Shown here: positions 9,015 to 18,076 of the stretch, one piece after another | How positions within the stretch are numbered: position 1 is the stretch's first letter | Layout: every line of letters starts with the position of its first letter | NCBI GenBank assembly: GCA_963761525.1 | Contig: CAVXHG010000007.1 | Location: forward strand, 186,001-250,000 | DNA from: BOG-931 sp963761525 | Lineage (GTDB): Bacteria > Pseudomonadota > Alphaproteobacteria > Rhizobiales > Xanthobacteraceae | Length of the DNA: 64,000 nt | Reading direction: 5' to 3' | The notes under the pieces: model-generated | What the model saw: only the letters and a program-made list of their open reading frames with translations | Databases searched by the model: none | Told to the model about the DNA's origin: nothing | Made by a program: the position numbers and the translations under genes

Positions 9015-10258
9015 GCCGGCGATTCCATCTTGCATCCGGTCTCTGCGACCGAACCGGCAGCCTGCTCGCCGGAAACTAAAGCAGCGGTCGTAAATACGTC
9101 ATCGGCGCCCGCTTTTGCCGGATGCACTTCGCCGACAAAAATATTGGCCATCAGCTGGTGATCGCCTGCACGATAGCGGACCGCTCCGGGTTGCAGGGCG
9201 ACGTCAGGAGGTAATTCCATGTCTTGCATGGCTTTCGCAAGCGCGGGTCCATCGAGCGATTTTGCTTTGGCAGCCGCCAGGCGCACGGAGTGCATGGCTA
9301 CATAGCCGAACCAGTCGCGGGCCGAGGGTGTCTTTCCAGTCGCCGAACGATAATTGGAAACAAATTTTGCGACCCGGGGCGCATTGGGCTGGCTCCACCA
9401 CCACTCCATAGTCCACCAGCCGATTTGTGCATCGGCTGTCGCGTCCCTGATGCTCTCCAGCTCAAACAGTGTTCCGCCGAGCGAGGTATCTTTTGCCATG
9501 CCGGATTGGCTGAACTGCTTGATGCAGTTTATCTGTGCCAGCCCGCTCATATTGTTGAGCAACACATCCGGCCTGAAGGCCTTGGCTTTGGCCAGAGTGG
9601 CGGAAAAGTCACTGCTGCTAAAGGACACAAACTCGCCGTCGTAAGTGCCACCGAGCCTGGTCAGCGCCTTGTTGAAAGTGTCTTGCAAAGTGTGCCCGAA
9701 GGGAAGGTCGGGCGTAATGAAAAACCATTTTTTGCCGGACCGTTTGACCAGTTCCGGCGTTACGGCGTTGACGTCCATCGCGTTGCTCGCGCAGACGCGA
9801 AACACATTCCATTTGCAGTCGGTACCGGTGAGCGGGTCGGTATGACCGCCGGGCACGATGTGGAGCATTTTTTTGTCGTTGGTAACTTGTGACATCGCGT
9901 AGGCTATGCCCGAGTTGGTGTTGCCAATCATGACGGCAACCTGATCGCGCTCGATGAGCTTGCGGGTCTTTTGAACGCCGTTGACGATATCGTTTGCCGA
10001 GTCCTCAATGAGGAGCTGGACCGGGCGTCCGAGAATGCCGCCACCTTTGTTGATTTCCGCTTCGGCAAATTTGGCGCCGTCGACTTCGCTTTGCGCCAGC
10101 GCTGAAAGCATGCCGGTCAACGGATTGACGATGCCAATCTTCACCGGCTCGTCGCCGAGCGCCTTGATGATAAACGGCGCACCGATAACCTGGCTGGCGC
10201 CGAGCGAGACGCCGGCTTTCAGCAAAGTACGGCGCGGAATCGGAAATTCGAGCGACAC
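9011..10258 (-). CDS. LIV-type ABC transporter substrate-binding protein (Tat signal)
   Basis: Periplasmic binding protein of the HAAT (Leu/Ile/Val-type) family, 415 residues. The N-terminus holds a twin-arginine-like signal (PRRTLLKAGVSLGAS), and the mature part starts VKIGIVNPLTGMLSALA, the usual first strand of Periplasmic_binding_6 proteins. It is inverted relative to livG/livF at the left edge and separated from them by 7.7 kb, so it may serve another system or the same one at a distance. Its position beside the amidohydrolase/MetE-like unit suggests it imports that pathway's substrate, though this is only inference. Confidence 0.88.
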   Translation of the reverse strand: MSLEFPIPRRTLLKAGVSLGASQVIGAPFIIKALGDEPVKIGIVNPLTGMLSALAQSEVDGAKFAEAEINKGGGILGRPVQLLIEDSANDIVNGVQKTRKLIERDQVAVMIGNTNSGIAYAMSQVTNDKKMLHIVPGGHTDPLTGTDCKWNVFRVCASNAMDVNAVTPELVKRSGKKWFFITPDLPFGHTLQDTFNKALTRLGGTYDGEFVSFSSSDFSATLAKAKAFRPDVLLNNMSGLAQINCIKQFSQSGMAKDTSLGGTLFELESIRDATADAQIGWWTMEWWWSQPNAPRVAKFVSNYRSATGKTPSARDWFGYVAMHSVRLAAAKAKSLDGPALAKAMQDMELPPDVALQPGAVRYRAGDHQLMANIFVGEVHPAKAGADDVFTTAALVSGEQAAGSVAETGCKMESPA

Positions 10259-10519
10259 CGGGATCCTCCGCGGCGATCAATAATTTTATTTTATGGCGTG
10301 GCTTGGGCTCAACCTTGGGCCCAACAACGGGCTGCGATTATCTTCCAAGGATAACGCGCCCTGTGGCAAGTTGAAGCAACAGAAAGAGTGTACGGTACTG
10401 CCTGGCAATCGCAAATATCTTCCCTCGACGAGGCGGACTTGGGCGCGCTAAAGCAGGGGCCCAAAGCGGTCCATTGATCGTGCGGGATCGTGGCAAAGGC
10501 GGGGCGGAAACAAACAGCG

Positions 10520-11402
10520 ATGGCGCGGCATCAACTCGTTGACGAACCGATTTCGCGGCTCGCCGTCTGGGCCCGACGTATTGCACTTTTCTCGCTCGCC
10601 GCGACCGTGATTTCCGTCATCGTCGTGCGCTCGGGGGCGCTCGAAATCGTGCCGGCGCTGTCGACCTTTGCCGGCGCCCTGATGCTGGCGGCGGTCGCGA
10701 TACTGCTTGCGCTGTGCGCACTCGTCGTCATCTGGTTTGAGGGTGTCGCCGGCGCCAAGCAGGCGATTGCCGCGCTGTTCATCGGCCTCGCGTTGATTGC
10801 TTATCCGGCTTATCTCGGCATCAAGGCTTGGCGGCTGCCGGCTATCTACGACATCACGACCGATCCAATCGATCCGCCGCGTTTCGACGCCATTGCACGT
10901 TTGCGCCCGCGCGACGCCAACCCGATCACCTATGAAGGCCTCTATGCGGCAGAGCAGCAACACGCCGCTTATCCGGATATCGAGCCTGACCTGACCAATT
11001 CCACGGCTCAGGAATCCTACGACGCGGCGATGAAGAGTCATCACCAAGCGCAAGTGGCGGATTGTCGATGCCCGTCCGCCCCAAGGCGGCCAGCCTGTCG
11101 CCAATCCGCACGCGCCGCAGCCGACGATACGCGACGGCATCGTCGAAGCGATCGCGCGCACGCCGATCATGGGGTTCCGCGACGACATTGTGGTGCGGAT
11201 CCGCGCGACCAGCGACGGAGCGCGGATCGACGTGCGTTCGGCATCGCGCTACGGCCGCCATGATTTCGGCGCCAATGCATCGCGGGTGCTCAACCTTATC
11301 AGCGACATCGACGACGTGCTGGCATTACCCCAGAAGCCCGCACCGGCTCCCGCTCCTGCGAAACCGCTGCCGGGTTCCAAAGGGCCTCAAGCCAAGCGGT
11401 AA
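10520..11402 (+). pseudogene. Membrane protein with DUF1499 domain (frame broken once)
   Basis: The first part (start ATG 10520) carries about three membrane segments (ALFSLAATVISVIVV, FAGALMLAAVAILLAL, AIAALFIGLALIAYP). A DUF1499 domain follows, ending with DDIVVRIRATSDGARIDVRS and a Pro/Ala-rich tail. The frame breaks between about 11030 and 11042, after which KRKWRIVDARPPQGG resumes in another frame to the TAA at 11400. One missing or extra base explains it. DUF1499 proteins are widespread in alphaproteobacteria without a known role. The last 16 bp overlap the convergent metallo-beta-lactamase gene. Confidence 0.7.
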
Positions 11403-12298
11403 GTTCCGTCGATCGACGGCTGACCTTCGGTCAGCACGGTGCCGCGTGCAACCAGCTCTTCGAGATGCGCGAGCGTCGACAGCCCGGCGGCGCCAGTCAG
11501 GCGCGGGTCGAGACCGATATAGACCGCTTTGACGAGGGTCGGGATATCGGCCGCGCCTTTGGCGAGCCGATGCAGGATCGATGCCTCGCGGCCCAGCCGG
11601 TGTTCGATCAGGTGCTGCACGAAGCGCGGTGCGTTGCGCACCGGGTTGCCGTGACCGGGCAGGTAGAGCGGCTCGCTCCGCTTCGCGAGCTTGTGCAGCG
11701 ACGCCATGTAGTCGCTCATGGCGCCGTCAGGCGGCGCCACGATCGTGGTCGACCAGCCCATGACATGATCGCCGGAGAACAGCAGGTTCGATTCCGGCAG
11801 CGCAAAGGCCATGTGATTGCCGGTATGGCCGGGCGTGAAGACAGCTTCCATGCTCCAGCCGTTGCCTCGCACCGTTTCGCCGTCAGGCAAGGCGACGTCC
11901 GGGCGAAAATCCATATCGGCCGAGGCGTCGAGCCGCCGGGTATCGCCGACGTGGATCGGGCGAGCCAGGCGATGGGGACCTTGCGCGTAAACCGTGGCGC
12001 CGGTCGCTGCTTTCACTTTGGGCACCGCAGGCGAGTGATCGCGATGGGTATGGGTGACGAAGATGTGGGTCACCGTCTCGCCGCGCACGGCGTCAAGCAA
12101 TGCGGCGACATGAGCATCGTCATCGGGCCCGGGATCGAGGATTGCGACCTTGCCGTGGCCGATGATGTAGCTGACCGTGCCCTTGAAGGTGAACGGGCTC
12201 GGGTTATTGGCCGCCACAGCGCGCACAAGAGGCGCAACTTCCTTCGGCTGGTCAGGTGTCAGATCGAAAGTCTTGTCGAATGGAACGTCGTTACTCAT
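11387..12298 (-). CDS. MBL-fold metallo-hydrolase (LACTB2-like)
   Basis: Cytoplasmic metallo-beta-lactamase-fold hydrolase of 303 residues from ATG 12298 (MSNDVPFDKTFDL). The dinuclear zinc motif THTHRDHSP (H83, H85, D87, H88) is present, followed by FTPGHTGNHMAF and LFSGDHVMG with the later His and bridging Asp, and PGHGNPV. A C-terminal winged-helix-like segment (LSTLAHLEELVARGTV) marks the LACTB2 branch, members of which are endoribonucleases or hydroxyacyl-thioester hydrolases. The open frame back to 12490 has no conserved sequence. Substrate unknown. Confidence 0.82.
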   Translation of the reverse strand: MSNDVPFDKTFDLTPDQPKEVAPLVRAVAANNPSPFTFKGTVSYIIGHGKVAILDPGPDDDAHVAALLDAVRGETVTHIFVTHTHRDHSPAVPKVKAATGATVYAQGPHRLARPIHVGDTRRLDASADMDFRPDVALPDGETVRGNGWSMEAVFTPGHTGNHMAFALPESNLLFSGDHVMGWSTTIVAPPDGAMSDYMASLHKLAKRSEPLYLPGHGNPVRNAPRFVQHLIEHRLGREASILHRLAKGAADIPTLVKAVYIGLDPRLTGAAGLSTLAHLEELVARGTVLTEGQPSIDGTYRLA

Positions 12299-12404
12299 AC
12301 GGCACCGGCCACCATTACCTGCTCTAACGCGCAGCAATGATGTGCACGGCAGCCAAGGGCTGCGCAAGCGAGTGGAATAGCGCGGAAAGCGGGAAGGTTT
12401 CCCC

Positions 12405-12445
12405 AAAAAATAATGGAGCCCCGGTGCCGGGATCTCCGGGGCTCC
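12405..12445 (-). terminator. Rho-independent terminator of the dnaX-ybaB-recR operon
   Basis: A perfect 10-bp stem (GGAGCCCCGG / CCGGGGCTCC, 12415-12424 and 12436-12445) with an 11-nt loop. Read on the minus strand it is followed by ATTATTTTTT. It lies about 185 bp downstream of the recR stop, within the 330-bp gap before the next minus-strand gene. The rest of that gap shows no convincing gene. Confidence 0.8.
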
Positions 12446-12628
12446 AGCAACCTCATTCAACACGACGAGTGAGACCGAGATCGCACACACAGCTATGCAA
12501 GTGGTGGGCCAAGTCCGGATAGCTGGGAAATCGTGGAATCGCGGCCATTTTGCCGAGGCATTGCGCCCTGAAGCACGATCTGGTCGCAGAGCGGGCGGCC
12601 GCTGACTAAATCGCAGGCAATGCCGGGT

Positions 12629-13234
12629 TTAAAAGGGGGTACGGCTGCGGATAGCAGCAGCAATTGTGCCTTCGTCGAGATAATCGAGCTCGCCGCCTAC
12701 GGGGACGCCGTGAGCCAGCCGCGTGACCTTGACCCCGGCCTCACCGAGAAGATCGGTGATGTAGTGAGCGGTGCTCTGGCCATCGACAGTGGCGTTGAGC
12801 GCCAAAATAATTTCCTTCACGGCCGGATCGTGGGCTCGTTTGACCAGGGCGTCGATTGTCAGGTCGTCGGGTCCGATACCATCGAGCGGTGAAAGTGTGC
12901 CGCCAAGGATGTGGTAGCAGGCGTTAATGGCGCGGGCGCGCTCCAGCGCCCAGAGGTCGGCGACATCGCCTACCACCACGATCGCGGACGGGTCTCGCCG
13001 CGGATCGGTACAAACCGCGCACGGGTTCTGGGTATCGATATTGCCGCAGGTCCGGCAGATTTCGATTTTCTCCATCGCCGACTGCAAGGCCGTCGTGAGC
13101 GGCGCCATCACCAGCTCGCGCTTCTTGATCAGGAACAGCGCCGCACGGCGCGCGGAACGTGGCCCAAGTCCCGGCAGGCGGGCGAGCAGCTGGATCAGGC
13201 GTTCGATTTCGGGACCAGCAGAAATCGCAGGCAT
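12629..13234 (-). CDS. recR: Recombination protein RecR
   Basis: Ring-forming DNA-clamp protein of the RecFOR pathway, which loads RecA at single-strand gaps. The 201 residues include the N-terminal helix-hairpin-helix (LPGLGPRSARRAALF), a Cys4 zinc finger (C60, C63, C72, C75) and a Toprim domain (VVVGDVADLWALER). Its start overlaps the ybaB stop by one base (ATGA-type), and it is last in dnaX-ybaB-recR, a classic bacterial operon order. A strong terminator follows. Confidence 0.97.
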   Translation of the reverse strand: MPAISAGPEIERLIQLLARLPGLGPRSARRAALFLIKKRELVMAPLTTALQSAMEKIEICRTCGNIDTQNPCAVCTDPRRDPSAIVVVGDVADLWALERARAINACYHILGGTLSPLDGIGPDDLTIDALVKRAHDPAVKEIILALNATVDGQSTAHYITDLLGEAGVKVTRLAHGVPVGGELDYLDEGTIAAAIRSRTPF

Positions 13235-13554
13235 CAGAACAGTTTCAGCCCGGGCGGTAGCGGCAGGCCGCCGGTCATCGCCTGCATCTTGTCTTGCAGC
13301 ATGCCCTCAAGCTTGCGCCGTGCATCGGCGTGAGCGGCGACCATCAGGTCTTCGATGATCTCCTTCTGGTCCGGCTTGAGCAGGGACTCGTCGACCTTGA
13401 CGTGGCGCAGATCGCCTTTGCCGGACAGCGTGACTGTAAGCATGCCGCCGCCCGCAGTGCCCTCGACCTCTATGCGGTCGAGCTCCGACTGCATGGTTTC
13501 CATCTTGGATTTGAGCTCGGCAGCCTGTTTCATCAGGCCGAGAAAATCAGGCAT
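13234..13554 (-). CDS. ybaB: YbaB/EbfC family nucleoid-associated protein
   Basis: Small DNA-binding dimer of 106 residues (MPDFLGLMKQAAELKSKMET), with the YbaB pattern of an N-terminal amphipathic helix, a glycine-rich turn (GTAGGGMLTVTLSGKGDLR) and a C-terminal helix. Its ATG lies inside the last codons of dnaX, so translation is probably coupled. A GTG three codons earlier (13563) is an alternative start. It binds and shapes the nucleoid; its conserved place between dnaX and recR hints at a DNA-repair link. Confidence 0.93.
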   Translation of the reverse strand: MPDFLGLMKQAAELKSKMETMQSELDRIEVEGTAGGGMLTVTLSGKGDLRHVKVDESLLKPDQKEIIEDLMVAAHADARRKLEGMLQDKMQAMTGGLPLPPGLKLF

Positions 13555-15337
13555 CGAAATCACTCTCGTTATCTGGCGATAAATCGTCCGGGTCGGGAAC
13601 AGGGGCGCTAGGCGGCGGACGTACCTCGACGATCTCGGCGCCGGGGAAACGGGTTAAAACGGCCTGCACCAGTGGGTCGCTGCGCACGTCGTTCTTCAGT
13701 TCGGCTTTGCGGGCTTCAGCCTGCGCGCGCAATGGCGGTGCGCCGGCCTCGGTCGATACCGCGACCATCCAGCGCCGGCCGGTCCAGTCGGCAAGTTTTT
13801 TCGACAGGTCATTGACCAGGGATTTTACCGCGCCTGGCTCGAGCGCAATTTCGAGCATGCCGTCTTCGAAGTGGACGAGCCGCACATCGCGCTCCAGCGC
13901 GCTTTTCATCAACATGTCGCGCTTTTCGCCGGCGAGCGCGACCAGGTCCGGAAAAGTCTTGAGCGCCCGCACCGGCGCTGTCGTCGCCTCGACGCTGCGC
14001 GCGATAGGTTCACTTTTCGGCGCGGCTGAAGCGAGCGAACCACGCGGTGCGCTACCGCGCGGCAGCTCCGAGCGCGCCGGCATTTCCGCGCGCGGTGCCG
14101 ACGCCGCGGTTGCGGCGCCTGAGCCATTGCCTCGGGTGCCATCGCCAAGCGAACGCACCACCTCATCGGGCGTGGGCAGGTCTGCTGCATAGGCGATACG
14201 GACCAGAACCATTTCAGCCGCAGCGATCGGACGCCCGGCGGCTGCCACTTCAGCGAGACCCTTGAGCAGCATCTGCCAGGTGCGGGCCAGAACACGCATT
14301 GAAAGTTTCGCGGCAAACGCGCGCCCGCGGGTACGCTCGGCTTCTGTCAGTGACACATCATCGGCGACAGCCGGGACGATCTTCACCCGTGTTACGAAAT
14401 GGGTGAATTCGGCAAGATCGCCAAGCACCATCGCCGGATCAGCGCCGGTGTCATATTGATCGCGCAGCTCCTGCAAGGCGCGCGCAATATCGGCGCGCAT
14501 CAACGCTTCGAAAAGATCGATTATTCTCGTCCGATCGGCGAGGCCGAGCATGCCGCGAATATCTTCAGCCCGTACCGGGCCAGCCGACATTGTCGAGTTG
14601 CCGGCTCCGCCGGCGTGGGCAATCGCCTGATCGAACAGCGAAAGCGAGTCTCGCACCGAGCCTTCGGCCGCGCGGGCAATCAGCGCCAGCGCCTCCGGTT
14701 CGACGCTAATCGACTCTTTGGCTGCGATGTTTTGCAGATGCTTGACCAGCACCGCGCCTTCGACCCGGCGCAGATCGAAACGTTGGCAGCGCGACAGCAC
14801 CGTGATCGGCACTTTGCGGATTTCGGTGGTGGCAAAAATGAACTTGGCGTGCGCCGGCGGTTCTTCCAGCGTCTTGAGCAGCGCGTTGAAGGCAGCGCCG
14901 GACAGCATGTGCACTTCGTCGAGGATATAGACCTTGTAGCGGGCCGACACCGGCGCGTAGCGCACTGCGTCATTGATCTGCCGTACGTCATCCACGCCAT
15001 TGTGCGATGCCGCGTCCATCTCGATAACGTCGAGATGGCGGCTTTCCATGATCGCCTGGTCGTGCACGCCCAGGATCGGCATTTTGACGGTCGGGCCGGT
15101 GATCGACCCGTCCGGCAACTCGTAATTGAGCGCGCGGGCGAGAATGCGTGCGGTGGTGGTTTTGCCGACGCCGCGAACGCCGGTGAGGATCCAGGCCTGC
15201 GGAATCCGGCCGGCCTCGAACGCGTTCGAGACGGTACGAACCATGGCGTCCTGGCCGATCAGGTCGTCGAAAGTCGACGGCCTGTATTTGCGCGCCAGCA
15301 CGCGATAGGAGCCGGATGTTGTGGTGGCGTCGCTCAT
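13547..15337 (-). CDS. dnaX: DNA polymerase III subunits gamma/tau (zinc-module cysteines absent)
   Basis: Clamp-loader ATPase that couples the replicative polymerase to the helicase. From ATG 15337 it has 596 residues: Walker A GVRGVGKT near 53-60, DEVH box (YILDEVHML), sensor 1 (ATTEIRKVPITVLSRC) and a long Ala/Pro-rich tau-like tail. The segment that in most bacteria carries four zinc-binding cysteines (about 71-98) has none here and reads ELPDGSITGPTVKMPILGV. I recall a similar insert in Bradyrhizobium DnaX. The ORF could extend upstream to 15610 but would run through the SRP RNA, so this start is preferred. No slippery A-run for a programmed gamma frameshift was noticed. Confidence 0.95.
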   Translation of the reverse strand: MSDATTTSGSYRVLARKYRPSTFDDLIGQDAMVRTVSNAFEAGRIPQAWILTGVRGVGKTTTARILARALNYELPDGSITGPTVKMPILGVHDQAIMESRHLDVIEMDAASHNGVDDVRQINDAVRYAPVSARYKVYILDEVHMLSGAAFNALLKTLEEPPAHAKFIFATTEIRKVPITVLSRCQRFDLRRVEGAVLVKHLQNIAAKESISVEPEALALIARAAEGSVRDSLSLFDQAIAHAGGAGNSTMSAGPVRAEDIRGMLGLADRTRIIDLFEALMRADIARALQELRDQYDTGADPAMVLGDLAEFTHFVTRVKIVPAVADDVSLTEAERTRGRAFAAKLSMRVLARTWQMLLKGLAEVAAAGRPIAAAEMVLVRIAYAADLPTPDEVVRSLGDGTRGNGSGAATAASAPRAEMPARSELPRGSAPRGSLASAAPKSEPIARSVEATTAPVRALKTFPDLVALAGEKRDMLMKSALERDVRLVHFEDGMLEIALEPGAVKSLVNDLSKKLADWTGRRWMVAVSTEAGAPPLRAQAEARKAELKNDVRSDPLVQAVLTRFPGAEIVEVRPPPSAPVPDPDDLSPDNESDFDA

Positions 15338-15355
15338 CGCTGCTTTATTTGAGGT

Positions 15356-15450
15356 GGGAGGCTGACGAGCGACCCGAACCGCGCTCGTTAGGGCTGCTTC
15401 CTTCCGGATCTGACCCGGTTGGCGAGTGACTTGTCCACCGCCAACCTCCC
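15356..15450 (-). ncRNA. ffs: Small bacterial signal recognition particle RNA (4.5S)
   Basis: RNA scaffold of the signal recognition particle, which binds Ffh. Read on the minus strand, the conserved domain IV core TCAGATCCGGAAGGAAGCAG is present, flanked by CCGGG and CCCTAACGAGCGCGG. The ends GGGAGG (15450-15445) and CCTCCC (15361-15356) pair to close the hairpin, giving about 95 nt. It sits 18 bp upstream of the dnaX start, a common place for ffs in alphaproteobacteria. Exact ends are inferred from the closing stem. Confidence 0.95.
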
Positions 15451-15540
15451 GGCCTTTATATCGGCCGGGGGAGGGGAGAAAGCAAGCCAAGGCGGCCGCC
15501 GCCGTGATAACTCTCGCCCCGTCGCCACGAGAGGCAAGAA

Positions 15541-15966
15541 ATGTCCGAAACCGGGTGGTCGCTGCACCCTCAACTAGCCAAAGACACGGTGACGGCCTGC
15601 GATCTCGCACTGTCGCGTGTTCTGGCGATGAACGATGCGGAGTTCCCGTGGCTCATTCTGGTGCCGCGGCGGACCGGCGTGAGCGACATCATCGATCTCG
15701 GCGATGAGCAGGCGATCTTGATGGAAGAGCTCGCGCTGATCTCTCGCGTGCTCAAGGACGAAACGCGGTGCGACAAGCTCAATGTCGCCGCGATCGGTAA
15801 CGTGGTGCCGCAACTTCACATCCACGTCGTAGCGCGCCGCAAGGACGATCCGCTTTGGCCAAAGCCGATCTGGGGTATTGCGCCGCGGCGCACGCTCGAA
15901 GCGGCCGCCATGGACCGTTTTGTCAGCGCGATCCGGAATCGGGTTCGCGGACAACTGTCACTGTAG
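15541..15966 (+). CDS. HIT-domain nucleotide hydrolase
   Basis: A 141-residue histidine-triad protein, transcribed away from the SRP RNA. The signature reads PQLHIHVVAR with H93 and H95, so the first of the three histidines is glutamine, as in many alphaproteobacterial members. HIT proteins hydrolyse nucleotide-phosphoramidates or dinucleoside polyphosphates. Start ATG 15541 follows a GAGAGGCAAG sequence resembling a ribosome site. The 3' end overlaps the convergent monooxygenase stop by about 9 bp. Substrate unknown. Confidence 0.88.
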   Translation: MSETGWSLHPQLAKDTVTACDLALSRVLAMNDAEFPWLILVPRRTGVSDIIDLGDEQAILMEELALISRVLKDETRCDKLNVAAIGNVVPQLHIHVVARRKDDPLWPKPIWGIAPRRTLEAAAMDRFVSAIRNRVRGQLSL

Positions 15967-17155
15967 CTCGCGCCCGACATCGTAGTCGTAAAGCCATCCG
16001 ACTTGAAACGCGGTGTTGTCCTTGCCGCCGAAATGTTCCCGGAGCGCAAACCCGATATCGCGTCGCAGCCGCGCCCACGGCGAGGCGAGATGGTTCTCTT
16101 TTGCGCGCGCCCGTGCGCCGAGCACGGCGGCTTTGGTGCGCGGCACACGCAATTGTTCGTAAGCGACGAGGGCTGCGCTGAGGTCGTTGCTCTCACGCCG
16201 CCACCGCGGCGCCGAGCACGACGGCGTCTTCAATCGCCATGCCGGCGCCGGTGCCGAGATAAGGCAGCATTGCGTGCGCGCTGTCGCCAAGCAGCGTGGC
16301 GCGGCCTTTGGTCCAGTGCTCCAGTGGATCGCGATCGTAGAGCGCCCACTTGTACCATCGCTCGCTCGATGGATAGACGCGCGTCAACGCGGAATTCCAC
16401 TCCTCGTAGGCCGTCATCACTTCAGATACGTCGCACTGCCGGGTCCACGACTCCTCGGTCCAGGCGTCACTATCGATATGGGCGACGATGTTGAGAAGTT
16501 CGCCGCGGCGCACGGGATAGTGCACGACATGGCCATGCGGCCCCATCCACATCGTGCCGTCTTCAGTGTTGATGTCGCTCGGCACCGCCTCGACGGGCGC
16601 CATCCCGCGCCAGCAAATGCAGCCGGTGAAATGCGGCGTGTCCGCGCCGAATAGCGCGCTACGCACGACGGAATGGATGCCGTCGGCGCCGACGATAATG
16701 TCAGCTTCGATTGAACTGCCGTCGGCAAAGCGCGCAACGGCTGAGCTGTCGTTACTTTCGACCTCGGTGCAACGGGCGCCGAAGCGGATTTGGGTTGTTT
16801 TCAGCGCTGTAGCCAGAACATCGAGCAGGTCGGCGCGATGCACCGAAAGATTGGGTGCGCCGAACTTCTGACGGAAATCGCCGCGCTTGGTGCGCGAGAT
16901 ATATCGGCCGCTCTTCCAGCTACGAATATTCAGGAAGTTCGTCTCCGCGGCGATCGCTAGGGTTTCCTTCTCGAGGCCAAGCGCCCGCAGTGCTTTTACG
17001 GCATTCGGCGTGAGATTGAGCCCGGCGCCGATTTCGCTCAAAGCGTCCGATTGCTCGCAGACCGTCGTCTCGGCGCCGCGCCGCTCGAGCGCCAGCGCCG
17101 CGGCAAGCCCGCCAATGCCGCCGCCGATGATGGCGATGCGAGGCCTGCGTGGCAT
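15958..17155 (-). pseudogene. FAD-dependent aromatic monooxygenase (salicylate hydroxylase-like), frame broken once
   Basis: Class A flavoprotein hydroxylase. The N-terminal FAD-binding GIGGLAAALALERRG motif follows IAIIGG; DG motif ADIIVGADGIHSVVR and the second FAD motif LLGDSAHAMLPYLGTGAGMA are intact, so it resembles salicylate or 3-hydroxybenzoate 6-hydroxylases acting on phenolic acids with NAD(P)H. The frame stops at about 16193 within a GTGGCGGCG tract, and the C-terminus (ESNDLSAALVAYEQLRVPR) goes on in the next frame to 15958. One base restores a protein of about 399 residues, the family length. It is monocistronic. Confidence 0.78.
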
Positions 17156-17304
17156 GATGATCCTCCCCCAGCTATTTCATTCGGCTGACACGTATTTACA
17201 CGGGCAAATGCACCGCGGAAACGAGCGCCAATGGGACCTTACACAGTGCCGCCGATTTGATAACCTGCATGCGAGTCCAGTTCACAAAAGAAGAAAGGTG
17301 CCGG

Positions 17305-17862
17305 ATGCTACGCGCGATAATTGTTTCCGCGATATTGGCTTTGGGGTTGCCGACTTTGGCGATGGCCCAGCAACATGATGAGCATGGTCATCCCGCTGCG
17401 CGGGGTGGTCCTCCAGGGGGGCACCCTGCGGGACCGCCAGCCCGTTCTTTCGCTCCACGTGGACCGGTCCATGGGCCGGTAGGTCCGCATCCCGGACCGA
17501 TGGCCAGACCGATGGTGGGACCGCATCCCGGGCCGATGGGGCCGCATCCCGGACCTATGATGGGACGTCCAGGACCTATGGGCCCGCATCCGCAGTTCGG
17601 CTACCACGGGCGCTTCTTCAACCCGGTCCATGTTTCGCCCTTCATGTATCCGCCAGGCTTCGGGTACCGGAGTTGGGCTGTCGGCGCACTACTGCCGCCA
17701 ATATTCCTGGCTCCGCAATACTATTACTCGGATTGGGCGACGCTTGGTCTCGATCCGCCTGCGCCCGGCACGCAATGGGTGCGCTACGGGCCTGATCTGT
17801 TGCTGGTCGATGTCTCTACCGGCAATGTCATCCAGGTCGTCCCGGGCGTTTTCTACGAGTAG
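17305..17862 (+). CDS. RcnB-like secreted protein with His/Pro/Gly/Met repeats
   Basis: A 185-residue exported protein. Start ATG 17305 follows an AAAGG ribosome site and gives a clear signal peptide (MLRAIIVSAILALGLPTLAM, cleavage near AMA-QQ). The middle third is low-complexity, built on GPHPGPM-type units rich in His, Pro, Gly and Met. The C-terminus (WVRYGPDLLLVDVSTGNVIQ) matches the RcnB domain, a periplasmic family linked to Ni/Co homeostasis. The His/Met-rich repeats would fit metal binding, but that is inference. It is followed by a strong hairpin terminator. Confidence 0.75.
   Translation: MLRAIIVSAILALGLPTLAMAQQHDEHGHPAARGGPPGGHPAGPPARSFAPRGPVHGPVGPHPGPMARPMVGPHPGPMGPHPGPMMGRPGPMGPHPQFGYHGRFFNPVHVSPFMYPPGFGYRSWAVGALLPPIFLAPQYYYSDWATLGLDPPAPGTQWVRYGPDLLLVDVSTGNVIQVVPGVFYE
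17482..17595 (+). repeat. Tandem degenerate CCGCATCCCGG-type repeats inside the RcnB-like gene
   Basis: At least four imperfect copies of a unit resembling GGNCCGCATCCCGGNCCNATG encode GPHPGPM motifs, with shorter derivatives (GRPGPM) between them. Unequal exchange here could change the number of metal-ligand-rich units, and long-read or short-read assemblies may misplace copies. Confidence 0.7.
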
Positions 17863-17893
17863 ACCTCTGGGTCACTTGTCTTCGATTTGAGTT

Positions 17894-17940
17894 ACTGCAT
17901 CCTCCGCTGAAAACGGCGGAGGATGCAGTCTTGTTTGCCT
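17894..17940 (+). terminator. Hairpin terminator after the RcnB-like gene
   Basis: A perfect 14-bp inverted repeat (ACTGCATCCTCCGC at 17894, GCGGAGGATGCAGT at 17916) with an 8-nt loop TGAAAACG, followed by the moderately T-rich CTTGTTTGCCTT. It begins 32 bp after the stop codon, so it probably ends that transcript. Confidence 0.72.
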
Positions 17941-17999
17941 TGACCTCGTTTACTGCCCCCGCTTCAATCCCCTGCTAATAAGGGCGACAGGAGCCAATC

Positions 18000-18059
18000 A
18001 TGATTTTCCGTCTCGTCGTTGCGCGATTGATTTTGCGCTATTCCGGCGATGCGGAGTAA
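18000..18059 (+). CDS. Possible 19-residue leader peptide upstream of nudC
   Basis: ATG at 18000 is preceded by a good ribosome site (ACAGGAG, about six bases away) and opens a 19-codon frame (MIFRLVVARLILRYSGDAE) ending 17 bp before the nudC GTG, which itself lacks a clear ribosome site. This layout would allow translational coupling or a leader role. It could also be chance or a remnant; no homologue is known to me. Confidence 0.35.
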   Translation: MIFRLVVARLILRYSGDAE

Positions 18060-18076
18060 TCGCGGCGCGAATTGAC

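Noticed and set aside
13547..15610. DnaX start at 15610 giving 687 residues
   Set aside because: The added part would be translated from the SRP RNA gene; the ATG at 15337 starts just before the conserved YRVLARKYRP motif.
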